DNA of 64,000 bases from Brachynemurus nebulosus (lineage: Eukaryota > Arthropoda > Insecta > Neuroptera > Myrmeleontidae): contig JAPWDM010000098.1 in NCBI GenBank assembly GCA_035578155.1, positions 1-64,000 on the forward strand, read 5' to 3'. Position numbers and translations under genes: made by a program. Shown here one piece after another: positions 1 through 10,911 of the stretch (position 1 is the first letter of the stretch; every line of letters begins with the position of its first letter). The notes under the pieces were generated by a model. It was not told the origin of the DNA, did not search any database, and was given only the letters and a program-made list of their open reading frames with translations.

Positions 1-582
1 TAGTCAGTTTATATATATTCACCGACTCTATCCGACGTACGGACAGAAATCGGACTATGGTATGCTCAGAGCCGGCCTAAGATAAAAATTGCAAGTGTGC
101 AAGATTCACATTTTATGCCCTACCGGGGGGTCTGGGGGGTGTAGAAAACCCCTCAGATAAAAGGAGGGTCCAGGGGCCCTTCCCCGGAAAATTTTTAAAA
201 TTTAAGGTCTAAAAACACATTTTTTGTGCATTTTTGCGCCTTTTAGAACATTCAATTTATGCCTCTCAAGTTCATTTTTTATTGATTACACGTTCAATAC
301 TTTTTCTTGTACCTTAAACCACTATTATGTTAAATAAACTAATGAAAGCTTTTGGGTCACGTTACAATGATTTTTACACTTACTCAGTACTCAACTCAGT
401 ACTCACTTGCAAGTACTCTCATGATAAATAGCTAATGAGGGAATCACCATTCGCCGGACCTAAGATAAATGTCCAAATCTCATAAGTAATAGAAAATAAT
501 TACAGAGTTTAATAATTGCGCACACGCAACAAAAGTTTATTAACTATTAAGATATGTACATCGTCCCTTTTATTATACATTT

Positions 583-879
583 ATGCAAGGGTTTTTCTTG
601 CTTTCATTTCAGAAAATGAATTGACTATGTCCAAATAATCAATTGACTGAGTCAGCTCGTTTTCAATTGATAAAACTGAAAGGTTGTTAAGTCTTTCTTG
701 AGACAATGTTGACCTAAAATAAGTTTTTATCAACTTCAGCTTTGAAAAGCTTCGTTCAGCGGAGGCGACCGACATGGACATTGTGGATACGATCCGCAAC
801 GCTATCCACAGGTTGACATAGGCATCCGTGCTTCCGGTCAATGAAAAAAAGTTTAGGATATCCATTGGAGACTTTTTAC
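583..879 (-). pseudogene. hAT transposase C-terminal dimerisation domain (last exon-like part)
   Basis: The minus-strand translation contains SVASAERSFSKLKLIKTY and SQERLNNLSVLSIENE, the hallmark of the hAT C-terminal dimerisation domain of ZMYM1/ZMYM6-like transposases. It starts at SPMDILNFF, which in the family directly follows the region encoded at 3514-3750. The bases just upstream (minus strand TTCTTTTTAG, ending at 880) form a splice acceptor. Joining to the GT at 3518 restores a continuous frame (LLPKE-G-KKSPMD). What is seen: the motifs and the GT-AG boundary. What is inferred: that the 2.6-kb gap was an intron. It is part of a decayed gene. Confidence 0.75.
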
Positions 880-1093
880 CTAAAAAGAATAAAATCATGA
901 AACTCTTCAAGTGTAATTTTTAGATAAGATATCATGAGAAAGATTAGAATGGATTTGTATATATTTTGCTTCCGAGACTACTAAAGTAGCGGAAGCATTG
1001 TGATCACTTTTGAAAAATAAAAAATTTTTTCTCTTCAAAATCAAATTTTTTACGCACATTTTACGTTTTAGAGCTTCCTGAACAATTTTGGTT

Positions 1094-1415
1094 TGGGCCG
1101 TCCGTCTGTGTGTCTCCAATTTTGCACCAAGTGGCATAACTTCCGAACTATTCGATTGTTTTTAATGAAATTTTCAGAAATTATGCAGTTTGGCTCAGCG
1201 ATGGTCCCCTATGAATTTAATCAAAATCGGAGTAACGGTAGCAACGCCGCTGCCATGTCATTCCAAAATTGCACCAAGTGGCATAACTTCTGAACTATTC
1301 AATTCTTTTTTATGAAATTTTCAGAAATTATGTAGTTTGGTTCCTATATGGTCCCCTATGAATTTAATCGAAATCGGAGTAACGGTAGCTACGCCGCTAC
1401 CATGAAATCCCATTA
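1094..1415. repeat. Two tandem copies of a 147-bp unit
   Basis: The phrase GCACCAAGTGGCATAACTTC occurs at 1124 and again at 1271. Both are followed by the same ATTTTCAGAAATTATG and GGTCCCCTATGAATTTAATC blocks, so the period is 147 bp. The second unit ends near 1415. No coding potential was recognised; it lies inside the intron-like gap of the hAT remnant. From 1416 to 1807 I see only unassigned AT-rich sequence. Confidence 0.8.
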
Positions 1416-1807
1416 AATGTCAATATCTTATTTACTGCTAGTCCTATCTCGCTCAAATTTTTAGGGTATATTGGGGGTTAGTTTCTAAAATATTTTTGCT
1501 ATTATTTTATAATTTAGCCTTTAAGTCTTTTGAGTTACAACAGTTTTTTATAAACTTCAAGGCGAAAATATAATTTCACGGTATATAATATGTATATTTG
1601 GTAGAATACTGTTTTAAAGCCTTTTACGACTACGAGGAAGCTGTGTGCCCACCCTATTGGCAGCGTATTTCTTTTTATGTTATTTACATGTGTACCGAAG
1701 TGTCAGAATAAAGCTAAAAAATAAGAATCAATATAACTCTACATAAATTAATTATGTAACAAAATTGTAAGTTAATGCATTTATCTGGTAAAATATAAGA
1801 TAGGGTG

Positions 1808-3345
1808 CACACTGTAACAAAAAATTACTACTATAATAGTAGGAAATAGGTTTCCTATTTTCATAGTAGTAAAATTACATACGCGACGTAATGAACATCT
1901 TTGTGATGTACACTAAAAAATATTACGTCTTAAATATGTAAACTGTACATAATATTTGTTGCGTACAATACGAATTAAAGATGTAATTATTACACATTTA
2001 AGATGTACAATACACAACAAGTATGTAAACTTTACACACATAATGTGTACACTTTACATCTTTTATATGTATTAAAATATAATATAATGTACTTATACTA
2101 TAATATAATATAAATGTTAATATAATATAATAATACAAAATATTTTAATAATTAGTACTTTGTAATAGGTACCTGTTTAATACTTTATTCTTAGTTATTT
2201 TTAAGTCTCATCAGTCGTGAAAATGCATTATAGAAGAAGAAACTATTTAGTAAAAATGAGTATTAGACATAGATAATAACATCATGACTAAAATTCAGTA
2301 ATATTGTAATTACAATATAGTTTTAATTACAAAATATACTTCAACGTAATCCCTAAACTATACTCACTTTTTGTAAATAGTTGTTATAAAGGGATAATTT
2401 AATTAAAATAACACGTTTATGTAAAAATAATTTTATTTATTAACGTATATTTAATATTTAATAACATATATCACAAAATGGGTTCACACAACCAAAGTTA
2501 CAAATCTTAGAAGAACAATCAAAGAAAAACAAATTATTTTGTTCAGTTTTACAACTAAATATTTATGTTTTATAGTCCACAATAAGTTTTAACAAGCACT
2601 GCCATCACTAGTTAAATTTTGCCTTAAATAACACTGAAACTGAATTATTTATCTTTCACCAAATGTAACACCAAAGTAGATCCAGTGTTCAGTCATGTTG
2701 AATGCACGTCCGTTGCCTGATTTTATACTGTTTAAATAAATACAATATTGAATTTCTAATAAGGATAATTTTCGGATATTTCTCTTTATAATTCTGAATT
2801 CGTAAACTCATCAAAACACTTTTACAAAAAAATTTTAATTGTTTAAAACATTTTAAACCATTATAAAACTATATTGTATAAAATTAACTTCGAATACATA
2901 ATAAAATAAACTCCAAACATGTACAAACAAACTCAAGTGAAGCCGTCAATTGCGCAGAATCAACCACGTGATATTAATAATTTGCATCCAAAAGATGTAA
3001 TATTACACAATTATAGTAGTAACTGCAAACATATGAACAAACCAACTCAAGTGACGCCGTCAATCGCGCAGAATCAATCACGTGATACAATAAGTTACAT
3101 CCAAAAGGTGTAATATTACACAATTATAGTAGTAAAATCACTGATATATCTCAGAATACATCTCCAGTTGTGTAAAATAATCGTAATTACATATCAGTTA
3201 CGTAAAATTACACCTCAAATATGTAAAAATAACAAAAAAATATTTTTGGCGTAAATTTACTACTAACTAGTAAATTTTACTACTATCATAATAGTAATAT
3301 TGCCACTATAATAATAGCAATTTTACACTCATTTTTTACAGTGTG
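1808..3345. mobile_element. Non-autonomous inverted-repeat element (TIR CACACTGTAA)
   Basis: The left end reads CACACTGTAAC (1808) and the right end is its reverse complement, TTACAGTGTG, ending at 3345. Subterminal TACTACTATNATAGTAG-type sequence is present at both ends. The interior is very AT-rich with many degenerate ATGTA/TACAT words and no transposase. A clean target-site duplication was not identified, so the superfamily is open. It sits within the intron-like gap of the hAT transposase remnant, so it inserted into or with that older element. Confidence 0.65.
2921..3136. repeat. 114-bp tandem duplication inside the TIR element
   Basis: ACTCAAGTGA at 2931 recurs at 3045. Both are followed by CCGTCAATTGCGCAGAATCA-like sequence, CACGTGAT, and the shared end GTAATATTACACAATTATAG. 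Two copies of about 114 bp have small differences. The short open frame across them is a by-product of the repeat. Confidence 0.85.
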
Positions 3346-3518
3346 AGGTAAGAAGTGGAATTTAACTATACATAAAGCTATCAAGTTTAAATCGTTAATT
3401 TGGTAGAAAATATATATAATAATTAAAGTATTAGGATGGTGAAATATTAATATTAGTTTCAATAATTGATACTACCTGTTAACTTAAATTTCAATATTAT
3501 TTTACTGAGAGTACTAAC

Positions 3519-4606
3519 CTTCCTTGGGTAAAAGTTTCTGTATAGAAACCAGCTCGTCGCAAAATTCGTCCCCTCTAATGTCACTTAGATCATTCCCCTC
3601 TGACATTAGCTCTTCGAGTTGTTTGCATTTGATCAAAAGTGTTTGCCGATCAGGCAGTTTGTCTAGCTTGAAGAGAAATTCAAATTTTGAAGTCTTGGCC
3701 TTCAACTGCTCATACCTTTCTTCCACAGCTGAGTAAGCAGTATCGACCAAGATAAGAAAAATTCAACTTTAAATTTTTCTAGTGGGTCAGTAAGAGGTTC
3801 GTCTCTACCCTCATAGTCAAAGTGTTTCACTTTCCTCCTGAGTCTGGGGGTTTTGAATTTCGCCTCAACTTTCAGCTCTTCAGCCTTTTGCTTTCACCAA
3901 ACTAGATACAAATCCATTCTCACGAAAGTCGACTAAAAACTCTGAAATGGATTTCAACGTATCTACAGCTTGAGGAAAGTTGATCCACTTTGATTGTAAC
4001 ATCTTACTTGCTAAGTTAATTTGAAAAAGGACGTCATACCAGGTTATTAGAGAAACTAAAAAACTAAAAAACCGTAATCTTCAAGCGTTGTGGCCAAAGA
4101 GTTTGCTTCGCTCCTAACATCATCTTCAAACGAGGGATCATCATAAAGATCCCAGAGAGCTTGGCGAACTTCAACGATCTGATATCTCACTGCTTTCAGT
4201 GAGTCGATTCGTGCCTCCCACTGTGTTATACAGAGCTCTTTCAATGTCAAAGGAAGCCCAGTACAAGATTCTTCGCACCTTGAAAGATTCTCTAGGAACA
4301 AGCTCCAGCGTTTGGTTGAAGAGCTGAATAGGGTATACAGACGCTGGATTGTTCCAAACAGGGTCACTGTAGGAACTAAAGACTTGGCTGCATCACTAAC
4401 CACCAAGTTTAAGCTGTGCCAGCCACAAGGGACAAAAATGCTCTTTTATTTTGTTCGATAGTTCGTTTCTGTAGCCTAGAATGTTTGCCCTTCATGTTGG
4501 CCCCGTTATCGTAGATTTGGCCTCTACAAATTTGAATGTCAAGGCCAAGGTCTAGAAATCGAAACACAGCGCCATCTACCGGGTGTCTAAGCAACCTAGA
4601 TGTCAA
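3519..4606 (-). pseudogene. hAT transposase core, frameshifted
   Basis: In order on the minus strand: a DDE-core segment with DNGANMKGKHSRLQ (about 4510), then FVPCGWHSLNLVVSDAAKSL in a shifted frame (near 4410), then a helical insertion-domain segment (4390-4060). A segment reading SLITWYDVLFQINLASKML (4045-3990) follows, and then AVEERYEQLKAKTSKFEFL (3735-3680). These match the order of ZMYM1-like hAT transposases. Breaks are seen near 4420 (one-base shift), 4056-4070 (short duplication of TTTTTAG creating stops), about 3890, and 3757 (one base lost). It is therefore a pseudogene, not a domesticated gene. The 3' side ends at a GT splice-donor-like site at 3518. Confidence 0.8.
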
Positions 4607-4640
4607 ACGATATTAGATTAAATTATAGGTAAAATTTATA

Positions 4641-5335
4641 GGTCAATTGAATCATATATTCCACAATTCTGTGCAAAATCAATTATTTATAGCACATGAC
4701 CCTGTTCGCCCAATGACTCTAAAATAACTATCTTCATATTTTATTAGCATGGCTAATTTCCGCATCGTAAGAACTTATTAGTATGGGAACCATTTTAACG
4801 TCACTTTCATTTTTCACAGAGATCTCAACAGTACTTAAGTAAAGATTGTCAAATTTCTTCAGCTTTTTAATTTGCGTCCTATTTGGTGTAACTGACGGAC
4901 AATGTTACCACACGTCCATTTAAATTTGATATTCTGAAATGTTGTACAAAATCAGTTCCTTATGTGCTTCGCTTCGCTCGCTCGACGACTCTAAAGTGTT
5001 ATTCATATTTTCATATTTTCAAGTCATATTCATATTTTTATAGCATTTCTAATTTTCATATGTATGGAATTTGCTGAAAACAGCAGAAGTGCCAATTGAT
5101 GATAACTGGACAATCCAATTGTTTATTTCTTTATCTACGACTACCAGGAAATTGTTTATTGTACAAAGTACTATCTAAGTAAGCTGCCTTTTACATGCAT
5201 CCACATATGCAGCTGTATAAAAAAATGGCCCTTTACACGCACCTATGCTGAAAATATAAGCGCCTACTACACTTTTATTAATTCTTATATATTATATTAT
5301 ATTGACAGTATTATAACAAAAATTAATAAATATCT
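4641..5335. other. Unassigned intergenic sequence
   Basis: No gene or recognised element was found. Two loosely similar CGACTCTAAA phrases occur near 4710 and 4985. Confidence 0.5.
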
Positions 5336-5339
5336 GTTT

Positions 5340-5908
5340 TTAATTCGTTCGATGCGAAATATAGTGAATACTAACGTCTTATTGTGTATCTATCATGCAT
5401 ATATTGAATCTATACTTCGTTACGGCATCATATTTTGGGGTTCCTCAGCTACATTATCAAAAGTATTTTATTCTCAAAAAAAAAATGCGTTAGAGCTATT
5501 GAAGGTGTTTCTAGCAGAACGTCATGTAAAGAAATATTTAACAAATTAAAAATACTGACTGATTTTGATTTATATATTCTAGAGTACTCGACGTTTATAA
5601 AAAAAATCATGAACTATTTGAAGAGAATTTAAAAAATCTTACACTAGAAAACACTAGAAAAAAACATCATTGAAAATTCCTGAAAAGTCAATTATTAAAA
5701 TTTTTAATAAACTTCCCGATAACTGGAAAACACTACATTTGACAAAGTTTAAAAGGACTGTAAAAGGCGAGCTATTACAGCACGCTTTCTATAGTCTTCA
5801 TGAATTTTTTAATACTGTTTTAAGCTAATATAACCTACTGTAAATTATATATGACGCATTCAACACTGTACCTCAGTTAATTTGAATAAAGTTTATTATT
5901 ATTATTAT
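5340..5908 (+). pseudogene. 5'-truncated non-LTR retrotransposon, 3' end only
   Basis: Two overlapping frames joined at an A-run (5476-5485) together encode the C-terminal end of a LINE reverse transcriptase. YHAYIESILRYGIIFWGSSA is followed, after a frame change, by KKCVRAIEGVSSRTSCKEIF and KILTDFDLYILE. This is the usual post-RT region of Jockey/CR1-like elements. The sequence ends in GAATAAAG followed by (TTA)n at 5892-5908, which fits a simple-repeat LINE tail. It is a dead 5'-truncated copy, and the clade cannot be fixed from this part. Confidence 0.65.
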
Positions 5909-6353
5909 AGACTTTTACGCCAACCTGGCGCTCACTACTCAGTAGGATAGTACTGGGTAACATTCTCCTATACCGGCATTATGCAAGGTATTAGGCTCTG
6001 TGGAAGGGTAATGTGCCAAACTAATCCGTAAAAGTACCGTAGTACATTCACGGACGGGTTTGTCACATCACTCCTTATATTGTTGTTGTTGTTGCTTGAA
6101 ACGAGGTGTTATGCGTCTATTTTGGTGTACACTGGTTCATACGACGAGACTTTTGTGGGAGCGTAGATGTTGGCTCAATGACAGACGGCTGTGAATGCCT
6201 AGTTCGTTTTCGTGTCCTCAGAGAATAGGTAGGATTAGGGACAGAGGGAAGGGAAAGGACTGTTTGTGTTTGTGTGTGTGTTCGTGTATGTGTGTGGATG
6301 TGTCGTTCTATTTTACGTTTCTTGGTGTAAATGTGTTCTGGTTCATCAAATTG

Positions 6354-6359
<6 letters not shown>
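5908..6359 (-). pseudogene. 5'-truncated R4/Dong-like copy
   Basis: This is almost the same sequence as the 3' end of the complete element at 14268-14720: identical 3' UTR start (GACTTTTACGCCAACCTGGC) and the same C-terminal reading frame (6359 down to the stop at 6117). Identity stops at 6359, where the full copy continues with AGATCGG but this one runs into TTA repeats. It is a typical 5' truncation. Both sides are TTA/TAA microsatellite: the tail of the plus-strand LINE on the left and the tail of the I-like element on the right. Confidence 0.85.
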
Positions 6360-6386
<27 letters not shown>

Positions 6387-6579
6387 TTTTTTTTTTTTTT
6401 TATTAAAATTGGGGTACTGCTGCCGGTGGATGGCGCGGCCAGCAGCACCCGGCGGCATCGCCAACAGAGGGCATGCGCCGCCATAAACGATAAATAAAAA
6501 CATACACAAAACAGACAGGAACACATAAATGCGATAGACAAGGGACAAAACATACACATAATAAAATCCATCGATGGGC

Positions 6580-7078
6580 CCTGCCATCCCAGGGCTTAAA
6601 AAGAGCGGACAGTCCTTGGTGACGGTACAATAAGTACGAGACAGAGCGTCCGGTCACCAAGGCCTGGAAGCCATCGCTGGAACTCCCTCCGAGGCATAAA
6701 AGGCCCCGGAGTGGAGGAACCTGACTAGAAACACACAAATGACTAGAATAATAAATCACAGAAGTAATCACAGATAATACTTATTGCATCGCTGAGGAGC
6801 CACAGGCCCACCAGCGACGCAATAAGGAGTTAAAACAATACCGCTGTGGAGCCATAACAACAGACCCACAGCGGCATAACAAAATATCACAGATAAATAA
6901 AAACAAGTGATGTACCACCTAGGGTGTAAAAGGCCTTCGGTGGTACATCGATAAAAAACAATAACAAAAACAACAAAACATGTATGAATAACAAAGTACC
7001 ACTAAGGGTGTAAAGGCCCTTAGTGGCATAACGAGAGACTAAAAGTACCCTGCCAGACCAGCTGGAACAGGGTATGGG
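6580..7078 (-). repeat. Array of about seven stem-loops in the I-like 3' UTR
   Basis: Successive inverted repeats: 6614-6623/6653-6662 (CCTTGGTGAC); CTCCGAGG...CCCCGGAG (about 6688-6715); 6780-6827 (TTATTGC-TCGCTG...CAGCGA-GCAATAA); 6841-6877 (CCGCTGTGG...CCACAGCGG); 6912-6949 (GTACCACC...GGTGGTAC); 6993-7030 (CCACTAAGGG...CCCTTAGTGG); 7045-7077 (TACCCTG...CAGGGTA). Several are separated by spacers such as AAAATATCACAGATAA. The second 3' UTR copy at 13253-14160 keeps the hairpins while stem bases differ in pairs, which suggests selection for RNA structure. Confidence 0.75.
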
Positions 7079-7213
7079 TAATAAATAAATAAATAAATTA
7101 GGACAACACAGTTCATTTTGAAAACACGTAGATTAAAATAAGCTGAAAAATAAAATTATATGTCGGGGGAGAAGCAAGAGACGACTTGAATAAAATTAAG
7201 AGATGTAAAGCCC

Positions 7214-10200
7214 CTACAGTCTCTGAAGAAGATGCGAATTTCGAAGAAATTCAAGCATCTTTCTTTCAGAGACAGCATCATAAGCTAAAGCTTCGGCTAC
7301 ATTATTCGGGAGCTGCAACCTCTGGCGCAAAGGCTCAAAGGTTACACATTCCTCAACTATATGCCTCACGGTCAGCGCCGTCCCGCAGGCGGCGCACCTT
7401 GGCTGATCCTCACCGGCGAGAAGATGACGATGTGTTAACGCCGTGTGGCCCAAGCGTAAACGCGTCAGGGCCACACTCTCTCGCCGGCTCAGATTTACAG
7501 GTGCCGGAGTTCTTCGGACCTCAGGTTTCACCTGTCTGAGCTTAGCCGTGAGGTTGTTCCACTCACGTTGCCATTTCTGATCGATCGCGGATCGTATGCA
7601 CACTCTCAGATCCTCTGGGCGAATGGCAATGTCCTGTGGCTCACCGAATTCGGCTGCATGACGTGCTGCCTGGTCGGCGAGTTCATTGCCAGGTATCCCT
7701 ACATGTCCGGGAATCCAAAAGAAGGTGACAGACTTTTGGCGGAGCATGTAGAGACACGTTCGGATGTTCTGCACCAGTGGATCGATGGTATGAGAGTGGC
7801 AGATCGCTTGCAACGCGCTCAACGAGTCGGAACAAATGAGGAATGCGCTGTCTCCGGATGTTTGACAGAATCGCAGGGCTTGCAGAATAGCAAATAATTC
7901 TGCAGTATACACAGAGGCCTGGGGAGGAAGTGACCAAGCGTGAGGATCGTCACGAATGACGATGGCACTTCCAACACCCGTAGCTGTTTTGGAACCATCT
8001 GTGTATACGCAGAGAGAGTCAAGTTCGCTAATGATCTCATAAAAGCGGGATCGATATTCGATTGAACTGGTCTCCTCCTTGTTGAGACCAGTCAGGTCGA
8101 AACGACACCTTACGTTAGGGATCAGCCAAGGAGGTACTTCCATAGGACGTTTAGGAAGTACCTTGGCGAACTGTAAGTGCAGACTCTCTAATAACTCCTG
8201 CGTTCGAACGGCCACTGGTCGACTTATGGTGGGACGTCGACCGTAGAGCCCCTGTAAACGGTATCTGAATAGAGTCGGGTGGTTTATATGTGAAGGTGTT
8301 GCATATATCCCCGCCGCATAATTGAGCAAGAGACGCTCACGTCTCAGTCGCAGCGGAGGAAGACCCGACTCTACGCAGAGGCTCATAGAAGGGCTCGTTC
8401 GAAATGCTCCCGTAGCCAGTCGTATGCCTGCATGGTGAACAGGATCTAGGAGTAAGAGCGCAGACGCCCGGGCGGAGGAGTAAGCAATGCTGCCGTAATC
8501 AATCCTAGTCAGAACTAGCGATTGATACAGGCGAAGCAACGACTCCCGGCCCGCACCCCACGATGCACCAGCCAAGCACTTAAGCATGTTTATTGTCCTG
8601 CGACAACTCGCAGCTAAGGCTTGGAGGTGTGGACGCCACGTAAGTTGTTTGTCAAATATAAGTCCTAGAAACCTGACGCTATCAACGCACTGAAGGTTGG
8701 ATCCTTTTAAAGTGAGGACAGGATCCGGATGTGCGTTGCGCTTTCTGCAGAAGTGAACCACCGATGTTTTTTGTGGAGAGAAGCGAAAACCAAGAGCTTC
8801 TGCAGAAGTCACCACTTCGTTGATGCCTTGTTGCAGCCGTTGTTGAATATCCTCGATGGAATCGGCTGCGTAAAATATGGTGAGGTCATCAACGTACAAG
8901 CAACGACGAATTGGGGCTGAAGCTGCAATATGACTGACTGCGATGGAAAATAAGGTGACACTAATGGTGGAGCCTTGAGGAACACCATTCTCCTGGGAGT
9001 GGGCCTCAGACTCAGTGTCACCTACCCGGACACGAAAAGAACGGTCAGTCAGAAAACTTTTTACGAACTGAGGGAGGTTACCTCTTAAACCCCAGTCGTG
9101 CAGCTTCTTGAGAATGCCATACCTCCAGGTCATATCATAAGCTTTCTCCAAATCGAAGAACACGGCCACAAGGTGTTTTCGTTGGAGAAAGGCGTCTTGA
9201 ATGGCATTCTCGAGGCGAACAAGATGGTCCGTAGTCGAATGGTATCGGCGGAACCCACATTGATGTTTAGGTATAAGGTTGTGGGATTCCAGCCACCAGA
9301 CGAGACGGTTGTTCACCATTTTTTCCAATACCTTGCTGAAACAGCAAGTCAAGGATATTGGACGGTAGCTAGTTGGTTGCGATGAATCTTTACCCTCTTT
9401 TAGCAGCGGAATGATGGTAGCTTCTCGCCACTGCGGAGGGTAAACGCCTTGCCTAAAAATTTCGTTGTAAAGATCCAGTAACCTACACTTACCAGGATAA
9501 GGCAGGTTCCGGATCATGGCGTAGGGGATCTCATCAGGTCCAGGGGAAGTATCCCCAGATCCCCGAAGCGCCTCCAGTAATTCTTGCATAGAAAACGGTT
9601 GGTTGTACTGGAGGGATTCATCTGAGAAAAAATCAAGATCGTTTTGTTCGTGTTCGATCTTGATCCGCAGGAAGTCCGGGTCATAGTTTTGGGAGCCACT
9701 GACGCGCTCAAAGTGCTTAGCTAAGCAATTAGCTATTTCCGCGCGTTCAGTGACGTTCCGACCGTCGACGACGAGAAGAGAGGGCATTGGTGAACGAGAG
9801 GATTTCCCAGTAATGGCCCTCACTCTTCTCCATACCTCCGAAGTTGAAGTGGAGGTATTAATGGCCGAAACATATTGCTCCCATGATAGCTTCTTTTGCT
9901 CTTTTATAGTTCTCTTACAACGTGCTTGAGCACGTTTGTAGGCTATCACATTTTCCTGCGTGGGGCGACGTCTGAGTTCGTTGTACGCCCGCTTTTTCTC
10001 GGCAACTGCTACACTCACGACTTCATTCCACCATGGTACGCGACGTTTGGGTGGAATGTTGGACGACTTCGGTATACTCTGATATGCTGCTTCAATGACA
10101 CTGGAGGACATTTGTTCCACATCATCTTCTACGTCTCCAGTCAGCTCGGGTGTACGGAATGAATCAGCGTACATCTCCCAGTCAGCTTGACGGAGACGCC

Positions 10201-10876
10201 ATCTCGGCGAAGATGAATGTGGAGTCATCGGCTTGGTACTGTTCAATATGATTGGAATATGGTCACTGCCGTATGAATCAGACGCCAGCGTCCATTCATA
10301 ACGGTGTGCCATGACCGGTGAGCCGAGTGATAAGTCGATAGCCGACAGCTCACCGGTTCTTGCGTTAATGAAAGTACCTTGACCGGAATTCAACAAGACC
10401 GTTTCAGACTCGTCTAGAAACCGTTCTATGAGTCTTCCACGGGCGTCTCTTGTGCTACAGCCCCACATGGGGCTGTGAGCATTAAAATCTCCTAGTAACA
10501 AAAATGGACGTGGTAACTGTAATGTAAGCTCGGTCAGTGATTCGACGTTCCAGTCGAAATCTGGTAAGTAGACCGAGCATACTGTGAACTGTGGCGGTTT
10601 TAGAAATTGTATTGCAACTGCTTGTAGGGGGGTGTTTAATGGGTGATCCCGGAAGGGGACGCCATCTTTTATAATGATGGCAACACCCCCCCTCGCCCTG
10701 ATGTCTGGCTGTACGTTGTGCCGACGGATATGGTAATTTTTTATTGAAAATTGTTCCGCCGGCCGTAAATGTGTCTCTTGGAGGCACACGCACATAGGCG
10801 TGTGCTCAGCCAGAAGCATCTGCAATTCACAGTAATGATGTTTTACACCATTACAGTTCCATTGTATGAGAGCCAT
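7214..10876 (-). CDS. I-like retrotransposon ORF2 polyprotein (endonuclease-RT-RNase H)
   Basis: 1220 residues, uninterrupted. Residues 1-225 are an APE-type endonuclease (IQWNCNGV, QETHL, LLLGDFNAHSP, and SDHIPI near the end). Residues 440-720 are reverse transcriptase, with FFDLEKAYD near 575, QGSTIS near 635 and the catalytic YVDD at about 661. Residues 950-1080 are RNase H, with YTDGSK at 957, AELFAILQAL, SDSLSALQAI and GHVGIPGNELAD, so the D-E-D-D set is present. A C-terminal C-x2-C-x7-H-x4-C knuckle lies near 1165. It nicks target DNA and copies the element RNA by target-primed reverse transcription. The ATG lies 35 bases after the ORF1 stop, so translation probably needs reinitiation. 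All key residues seen are intact, so this ORF may be recently active. Confidence 0.95.
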   Translation of the reverse strand: MALIQWNCNGVKHHYCELQMLLAEHTPMCVCLQETHLRPAEQFSIKNYHIRRHNVQPDIRARGGVAIIIKDGVPFRDHPLNTPLQAVAIQFLKPPQFTVCSVYLPDFDWNVESLTELTLQLPRPFLLLGDFNAHSPMWGCSTRDARGRLIERFLDESETVLLNSGQGTFINARTGELSAIDLSLGSPVMAHRYEWTLASDSYGSDHIPIILNSTKPMTPHSSSPRWRLRQADWEMYADSFRTPELTGDVEDDVEQMSSSVIEAAYQSIPKSSNIPPKRRVPWWNEVVSVAVAEKKRAYNELRRRPTQENVIAYKRAQARCKRTIKEQKKLSWEQYVSAINTSTSTSEVWRRVRAITGKSSRSPMPSLLVVDGRNVTERAEIANCLAKHFERVSGSQNYDPDFLRIKIEHEQNDLDFFSDESLQYNQPFSMQELLEALRGSGDTSPGPDEIPYAMIRNLPYPGKCRLLDLYNEIFRQGVYPPQWREATIIPLLKEGKDSSQPTSYRPISLTCCFSKVLEKMVNNRLVWWLESHNLIPKHQCGFRRYHSTTDHLVRLENAIQDAFLQRKHLVAVFFDLEKAYDMTWRYGILKKLHDWGLRGNLPQFVKSFLTDRSFRVRVGDTESEAHSQENGVPQGSTISVTLFSIAVSHIAASAPIRRCLYVDDLTIFYAADSIEDIQQRLQQGINEVVTSAEALGFRFSPQKTSVVHFCRKRNAHPDPVLTLKGSNLQCVDSVRFLGLIFDKQLTWRPHLQALAASCRRTINMLKCLAGASWGAGRESLLRLYQSLVLTRIDYGSIAYSSARASALLLLDPVHHAGIRLATGAFRTSPSMSLCVESGLPPLRLRRERLLLNYAAGIYATPSHINHPTLFRYRLQGLYGRRPTISRPVAVRTQELLESLHLQFAKVLPKRPMEVPPWLIPNVRCRFDLTGLNKEETSSIEYRSRFYEIISELDSLCVYTDGSKTATGVGSAIVIRDDPHAWSLPPQASVYTAELFAILQALRFCQTSGDSAFLICSDSLSALQAICHSHTIDPLVQNIRTCLYMLRQKSVTFFWIPGHVGIPGNELADQAARHAAEFGEPQDIAIRPEDLRVCIRSAIDQKWQREWNNLTAKLRQVKPEVRRTPAPVNLSRRESVALTRLRLGHTALTHRHLLAGEDQPRCAACGTALTVRHIVEECVTFEPLRQRLQLPNNVAEALAYDAVSERKMLEFLRNSHLLQRL

Positions 10877-10911
10877 TTTTTCTACTACTTGGGTTGCTCT
10901 AGGAAGTGTGG

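Larger units (their letters stand above)
66..4640 (-). mobile_element. Decayed hAT-family (ZMYM1-like) DNA transposon
   Basis: Transposase fragments in the correct N-to-C order on the minus strand run from about 4606 down to 583. A terminal-repeat-like motif, CAGAGCCGGCCTAAGAT, starts at 66 and marks the likely 3' end. A related motif (GCCGGACCTAAGAT) recurs near 453, so this end may be rearranged. The G/C-rich stretch at 120-200 (two G runs facing C runs) is typical, from memory, of the ends of this hAT group. The other terminus was not found, so the upper boundary is approximate. The element is dead: several frameshifts break the transposase and other repeats lie inside it. Confidence 0.6.

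Noticed and set aside
2919..3113. 64-codon frame in the CACACTGTAA element
   Set aside because: It spans the 114-bp tandem duplication and shows no protein-like conservation.
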